Assembly: GCA_022839105.1 (NCBI GenBank)
Contig: JALHDH010000117.1
Location: 1 to 9,529, forward strand
Direction: 5' to 3'
DNA: 9,529 nt
DNA from: a bacterium
Lineage (GTDB): Bacteria; Vulcanimicrobiota; Xenobia; Xenobiales; Xenobiaceae
Shown: positions 6,236 through 9,529 of the stretch, piece after piece
How positions within the stretch are numbered: the stretch's first letter is position 1
Layout of the letters: every line of letters starts with the position of its first letter
Notes under the pieces: generated by a model
What the model saw: the letters and a program-made list of their open reading frames with translations, nothing else
Told to the model about the DNA's origin: nothing
The model's database searches: none
Program-made: the position numbers and the translations under genes

Positions 6236-7492
6236 TCAGAGCGGTCTGCGGCGCCGGGCTCCCATCCGTTCCAGGGCGTCGGGCTCGAGGGTCGGGTCCA
6301 GGCTCAGGGCCCGGCTCCAGTGCTCACGGGCCGCGGACTTCTTGCCGCGGGCCAGGAGCAGATCGCCCAGGAGCAATTCGTACTCCGCGTAGTCGGGCTG
6401 GAGGTTCGCGGCCCGCCGGGCGTGGACCAGGGCTCGGGAGGGGCTGTCCATGTCCTTGAGGAGCAGGGCCATCGAGTAGTGCAGCGAGGCGCTCTCGGGC
6501 TCGTTCTCCAGGGCTGCCAGGAGATAGGCCCGGGCTTCCTCGAGTTCGCCGGCCCGATGCTGGATCTCGCCCAGGGCTCCCAGCGCCTCCGAGTCGTGGG
6601 GGTCGATCTCCAGGGCCGCCGAGAAACGCTCGGCAGCCTGGGCGTCGTGCCCCAGGAAGAGTTCCAGGTTCCCCAGCAGGAGCTGGCAGTCCACCATGCC
6701 CGGCTGGATTTCGACGGCCAGGGACAGGTGCTTGCGGGCCTCCTCCACCTCGCCGCGCTGGGCCAGGGTCTGGCCCAGGTTGAACAAGGCGTCAGGGCTT
6801 CTGGGGTTCAGGCGCAGGGCTCGGCGGAACTGCAGGATGGCCATGTCCAGGAAGCCCCGGCGCAGGAAGGCCACGCCCAGGTTCAGGTGGGAGCGGGAGA
6901 AGGTCGGGTCCAGGTCGACGCATTGGCGCAGCTCCCTCAAGGCCTGGTTCACATCGCCCATCTGCAGGAGGATCATGCCCCGCATGTTCAGGGCATCCAG
7001 GTGGTAGGGCTTCATCTCCAGGAGCTTGTCCAACTGGCTCAGGGCCTTGCGGAACTTGCCGAGTTCCTGGTAGGCCTCGGCCAGCGAGAGGCGCAGGTCA
7101 TGGTCCTCGGGATCCAGGCGCAGACAGGCCGTCCAGACCTGGATGGCCTCTTCCATCAAGCCTTGTTGGAAGAAGGCCAGTCCCAGGTAGTAGTGGGCCT
7201 CCGCGCAGGCTGGAGACAACTCGATGGCGTTCCGGAAGCAGGCCACGGCCTGGTCCAGAAGCCCGCGCTCGGCCAGGGCCACCCCCAGGTCCAGGCGGAC
7301 GTCCAGATGCTCCTGCTTCATGGCTGCCGCCCGCTGCCATTCGCGGATGGCCTCGTCCAGGCGTCCCTGCTCGCGGAGCATGCGGCCCATCTCGTAGTGG
7401 GCCTCGAAGGTCTGGGCCTTGCGGACGGAGCGCAGGGGGATCACCTTGGCACCAGCCGCAGCCGCCACGCCCCCGGGGGACTCCCTCGACAT
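6236..7492 (-). CDS. Protein of eleven tandem tetratricopeptide repeats
   Basis: After a 28-residue N-terminal segment, residues 29-402 divide into exactly eleven 34-residue TPR units with no linkers, followed by a 16-residue basic tail (ends ARRRRPL). The units keep the TPR pattern, for example LGLAFFQQGLMEEAI in the third and LGVAFLRRGFLDMAI in the sixth, each ending in a DP, SP or NP turn before the next. Such arrays form a superhelical scaffold for binding other proteins. There is no signal peptide or membrane helix, so it is probably cytoplasmic. The ATG at 7492 has GGAGGA 8 bases upstream (7501-7506). No enzymatic domain is present and the partner is unknown; the neighbours give no clear hint. 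Repeat identity is certain, function is not. Confidence 0.9.
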   Translation of the reverse strand: MSRESPGGVAAAAGAKVIPLRSVRKAQTFEAHYEMGRMLREQGRLDEAIREWQRAAAMKQEHLDVRLDLGVALAERGLLDQAVACFRNAIELSPACAEAHYYLGLAFFQQGLMEEAIQVWTACLRLDPEDHDLRLSLAEAYQELGKFRKALSQLDKLLEMKPYHLDALNMRGMILLQMGDVNQALRELRQCVDLDPTFSRSHLNLGVAFLRRGFLDMAILQFRRALRLNPRSPDALFNLGQTLAQRGEVEEARKHLSLAVEIQPGMVDCQLLLGNLELFLGHDAQAAERFSAALEIDPHDSEALGALGEIQHRAGELEEARAYLLAALENEPESASLHYSMALLLKDMDSPSRALVHARRAANLQPDYAEYELLLGDLLLARGKKSAAREHWSRALSLDPTLEPDALERMGARRRRPL

Positions 7493-7845
7493 GCCTGGTT
7501 CCTCCGCGCCCTACGGGCCGCCCCGCCCGAATCGGGCGGGGCCTCTCGACTTGCTCGAATCCAGCGGCACCGGCTGCGCGTCGGGGCTCGCGGGCCCCTC
7601 GAAAAAAAGGGGTCCAGGAATCTTCGCCGGAAGAGGCGTCTTCCCTGCCGCCGGCTCGACAGGCCGGTTCGCGCTCGTGACAGGACTTCGAACGGCCGCC
7701 AGGGGCTTGGTCCTTCGAGGGATGCCGGAGGGGAGACTGGACCTTCCCTCCGCAGGAAACCTCGAGACGGCAGCCAACCTCGAACACTTCGGGCGGGTTG
7801 CCCACCTGGAAGGGACCCCGAGACTTGGAGGCTTGAACCGGATCG
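7493..7845. promoter_or_regulatory. 353-base divergent intergenic region with several inverted repeats
   Basis: This separates the TPR gene (minus) from the secreted-protein operon (plus) and must hold both promoters. It contains a 10-base perfect hairpin at 7521-7543, a second perfect inverted repeat GGAAGA/TCTTCC (7629-7634 and 7639-7644), a GGCCCC/GGGGTC stem around an A-run at 7602-7608, and a 10-bp stem with one G-T pair (7726-7735 with 7743-7752). Open frames here start at non-ATG codons, are proline-rich and lack ribosome binding sites, so no gene is called. No tRNA-like fold was seen. Confidence 0.4.
7521..7543. other. Perfect 10-base hairpin upstream of the TPR gene
   Basis: GCCCCGCCCG (7521-7530), loop AAT, CGGGCGGGGC (7534-7543). 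It lies 14 bases upstream of the TPR gene's ribosome binding site, so it could sit in that gene's 5' leader, or be a protein binding site. There is no T-run on either side, so a terminator role is unlikely. Confidence 0.5.
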
Positions 7846-9015
7846 ATGAAGACCCTGTTGCGCGCCTGGACGCTGATCCTGGCCTTCGCGATGGCCCTGA
7901 CCTGGCCAGCCCGGGCGGAATCGCCCTGGGAGACGATGCCGACCCCCGAGACCAGCGGCGGTCTGGTCCTGGCCCCCCGTCTGGAAAGCGGCGCGGGCCG
8001 ACTGCAGATGGCCTGGGGTTGGACCAACCCGTCTTCGAAGATCCTGGACCCCGAGTTCACCTATTCCAGCTTCAACGGATCGTCCTGGACCCGCCCCAAG
8101 GCACCCTACTTCGGCAACAACCTGGGCCGGCTCCGCAAGTTGGACATGGCGCGGGCCCGTCAGGCGGTGGGGGTGGTCTACCAGCGGACCCTGGACCAGG
8201 ATGACCGGGCTTTCGAGGTCCTGTACGCCGTATCCGGGGATGGGGGCTGGAGCTACACGCGTCCGGCTGTCGCCGACAGCTACGTTCACGAAGAGAGCCG
8301 GGGCACCGCGGTGGCCATGGCCGGCATCGGCGGCCGGCGGCCGACCTTCGCCCTGGGTTGGCTGACCGAGGGGCGCTCGGTCCGGGTCGGGGTCCTGGAC
8401 CCCTCCAACAACAGCGACCGTCCCCGGGCCAATACGTTGGGAACCCACGGACCTCGTTCCGAGCGTCTCGAGCTGGCCGGCGACGACGAGGGAGGCTTCG
8501 TGGCCGTCTGGAGTGACGGAAGCAGCCTGCAATCCTGCCGACTCCGGCCCATCGTCGGGACGGCCGAGTCTTCTGAGTCGGTCTTTTCGGGCTCGGTGGG
8601 GCGGAACTTCGCCCTGACCGACTGGCAGGGCAGGCGCCCCACGCTGGTCTTCGAGGCGGATCGGGTTCCCGCTGCTGGCGGACCGCGACGGCAGGTGATG
8701 CGCTGGGCCGAGCGCCGCTGGCAGAAGGTGGATCTGACGCCCCCTCCGTCGGGAGAGGCCGAGGCCCCCTCCACCCTGGAGGCGGTCCAGGATCAGGACG
8801 GCGAGATCCACGTGCTGGCCCTGACCCGCGCCGGGGATCGACTCGAATACTCGCGGACCCTGAAGGGCCGTTGGACCGACCCCGAGACGGTCTTCTCGCT
8901 GAACTCGAGCCTGGGGGTGACGGGGTTCGATCTGGCGATCCTCAAGGGAAGCCTCTTCGCGGTGGTGGCCCAGGGCCCACACCTGCAGATGGCGCGCCGG
9001 GCCGTCAAACCGTGA
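7846..9015 (+). CDS. Secreted beta-propeller-like protein with Asp-box (BNR-type) repeats
   Basis: The first 24 residues are a textbook Sec signal (KTLLRAWTLILAFAMALTW) with a PARA cleavage site before Glu25; there is no lipobox Cys, so the 365-residue mature protein is probably periplasmic or exported. The body is rich in beta-type segments with aromatic and Gly-Asp turns. SGDGGWSY (130-137) fits the Asp-box pattern S-x-D-x-G-x-x-[WY], and weaker versions occur at 73-84 (YSSFNGSSWTRP) and 334-347 (EYSRTLKGRWTDPE). These are typical of sialidase-like and BNR propellers, but no catalytic sialidase residues (Arg triad, FRIP) are evident, so an enzymatic role should not be assumed. The ATG at 7846 is set by the signal peptide; the nearest GGAGG is 14 bases upstream, which is long. 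Its stop overlaps the next gene's GTG by 4 bases. Confidence 0.65.
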   Translation: MKTLLRAWTLILAFAMALTWPARAESPWETMPTPETSGGLVLAPRLESGAGRLQMAWGWTNPSSKILDPEFTYSSFNGSSWTRPKAPYFGNNLGRLRKLDMARARQAVGVVYQRTLDQDDRAFEVLYAVSGDGGWSYTRPAVADSYVHEESRGTAVAMAGIGGRRPTFALGWLTEGRSVRVGVLDPSNNSDRPRANTLGTHGPRSERLELAGDDEGGFVAVWSDGSSLQSCRLRPIVGTAESSESVFSGSVGRNFALTDWQGRRPTLVFEADRVPAAGGPRRQVMRWAERRWQKVDLTPPPSGEAEAPSTLEAVQDQDGEIHVLALTRAGDRLEYSRTLKGRWTDPETVFSLNSSLGVTGFDLAILKGSLFAVVAQGPHLQMARRAVKP

Positions 9016-9476
9016 CGGACCAGCCTCTGCCGATCCTGGTTTCGGCCTGCCTGGTGGGAGCCTGTTGTCGCTATGACGGCCAGACCCGCCCCCATCCCGG
9101 CGTCCGGCGCCTCTTCGAAGAGGGGAGGGCCGTGGCGGTCTGTCCGGAAGAGCTCGGGGGCCTGGGGACGCCCCGTCCGGCCGCGGGCCTGGAAGGGGGG
9201 GGAGGAGCCGAGGTCTGGCAGGGCCGGGCCCGGGTCCTCAACCGCCTGGGAGTCGATGTGACCGAGGCCTTCCAGCACGGGGCCCGGGAGGCCCTGAGGC
9301 AGGCCCGGGAGTGCGGCGCCCGGCTGGCCGTCCTCAAGCAGCACAGCCCCTCCTGCGGCGTGGGCAGCGCCGGAAGTTCCGACGGCACGCGGATCCCGGC
9401 CGACGGGGTGGCCACCGCGCTGCTCCGGAACGAGGGGATCCAGGTCATCTCCGACGAGGAATTCGAGAACCCATGA
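9012..9476 (+). CDS. DUF523 family protein, TudS-like thiouracil/4-thiouridine desulfidase candidate
   Basis: The 154-residue product has the DUF523 core: ILVSACLVGACCRYDG (8-23), VCPEELGGLGTPRP (43-56), DVTEAFQHGA (82-91), LKQHSPSCG (108-116) and a C-terminal GVATALLRNEGI. Characterised members (TudS) use a [4Fe-4S] cluster bound by three Cys to remove sulfur from thiouracil and 4-thiouridine monophosphate without redox chemistry. Cys13, Cys44 and Cys115 are the matching Cys, and Glu46 in CPE and the Ser residues of SPSCG match the positions described as catalytic. It is the short form without the DUF1722 extension found in some relatives. The start is GTG at 9012, overlapping the upstream stop (GTGA); no ATG is available before the conserved part. 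It overlaps thiI by 4 bases, which supports a role in 4-thiouridine metabolism. Confidence 0.88.
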   Translation: MTDQPLPILVSACLVGACCRYDGQTRPHPGVRRLFEEGRAVAVCPEELGGLGTPRPAAGLEGGGGAEVWQGRARVLNRLGVDVTEAFQHGAREALRQARECGARLAVLKQHSPSCGVGSAGSSDGTRIPADGVATALLRNEGIQVISDEEFENP

Positions 9477-9529
9477 AGCTTGTCATCCACTATCACGAGA
9501 TCGCCCTGAAGGGCCGCAACCGCAACGTC
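9473..9529 (+). CDS. thiI: ThiI, tRNA 4-thiouridine synthetase, N-terminal tip (partial)
   Basis: Only 19 codons fit before the window ends, but they read MKLVIHYHEIALKGRNRNV, the characteristic start of ThiI (hydrophobic strand, then Y-x-E-I-A-L-K-G-x-N-R). ThiI activates uridine 8 of tRNA with ATP through its PP-loop domain and transfers sulfur to make 4-thiouridine; some forms also feed thiamine synthesis. The THUMP, PP-loop and any rhodanese domain lie beyond the edge. The ATG at 9473 overlaps the DUF523 stop (ATGA), so translation is coupled. GAGGA at 9456-9460 is a possible, somewhat distant, ribosome binding site. Confidence 0.85.
   Translation, partial: MKLVIHYHEIALKGRNRNV

Noticed and set aside
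7511..7777. An 88-codon minus-strand frame in the divergent intergenic region
   Set aside because: It has a TTG start without a ribosome binding site, Pro/Ser/Ala-rich composition, and would overlap the TPR gene's leader.
7441..8982. A 513-codon minus-strand frame opposite the secreted propeller-like protein
   Set aside because: Its composition is low-complexity (Gly, Arg, Gln, Pro) and the plus-strand frame has a clear signal peptide and coupling to the next gene.

Overview
The window is very GC-rich, with strong G/C preference at third codon positions. It carries two proteins with lipoprotein-like signal sequences, one of them the start of a bacterial alpha-2-macroglobulin, and one protein with a cleavable Sec signal. 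This suggests a Gram-negative (diderm) bacterium from a high-GC lineage. No 16S rRNA or other lineage marker is present, so the phylum cannot be fixed. Gene order is compact, with 4-base stop/start overlaps in two operons.

Layout: (1) Bases 1-1191, minus strand: the N-terminus of an alpha-2-macroglobulin-like lipoprotein (cut by the window edge), and upstream of it an exported MsrB methionine sulfoxide reductase. (2) Bases 1331-3345, plus strand: a KtrB/KtrA potassium uptake pair, divergent from msrB. (3) Bases about 3414-4678: an accessory island with a 5'-truncated remnant of an Rpn-type (PD-(D/E)XK transposase-like) protein, a HigB/HigA toxin-antitoxin pair with a perfect inverted-repeat operator, and two 69-bp near-identical direct repeats bracketing the toxin-antitoxin pair. 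(4) Bases 4703-6041, minus strand: a concentrative nucleoside transporter (CNT/NupC family) with a clear hairpin terminator. (5) Bases 6236-7492, minus strand: a protein made almost entirely of eleven uninterrupted 34-residue TPRs. (6) Bases 7846-9529, plus strand: a secreted beta-propeller-like protein, a short DUF523 (TudS-like) protein and the start of thiI, each overlapping the next by 4 bases.

Most of the window is ordinary housekeeping. The two places that deserve attention are the HigBA island with its flanking repeats, which looks like a mobile or excisable unit next to a decayed Rpn gene, and the DUF523-thiI pair. In that pair, a putative 4-thiouridine desulfidase is translationally coupled to the enzyme that makes 4-thiouridine in tRNA, suggesting a make-and-recycle pair. 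No convincing wholly new multi-gene system is visible.
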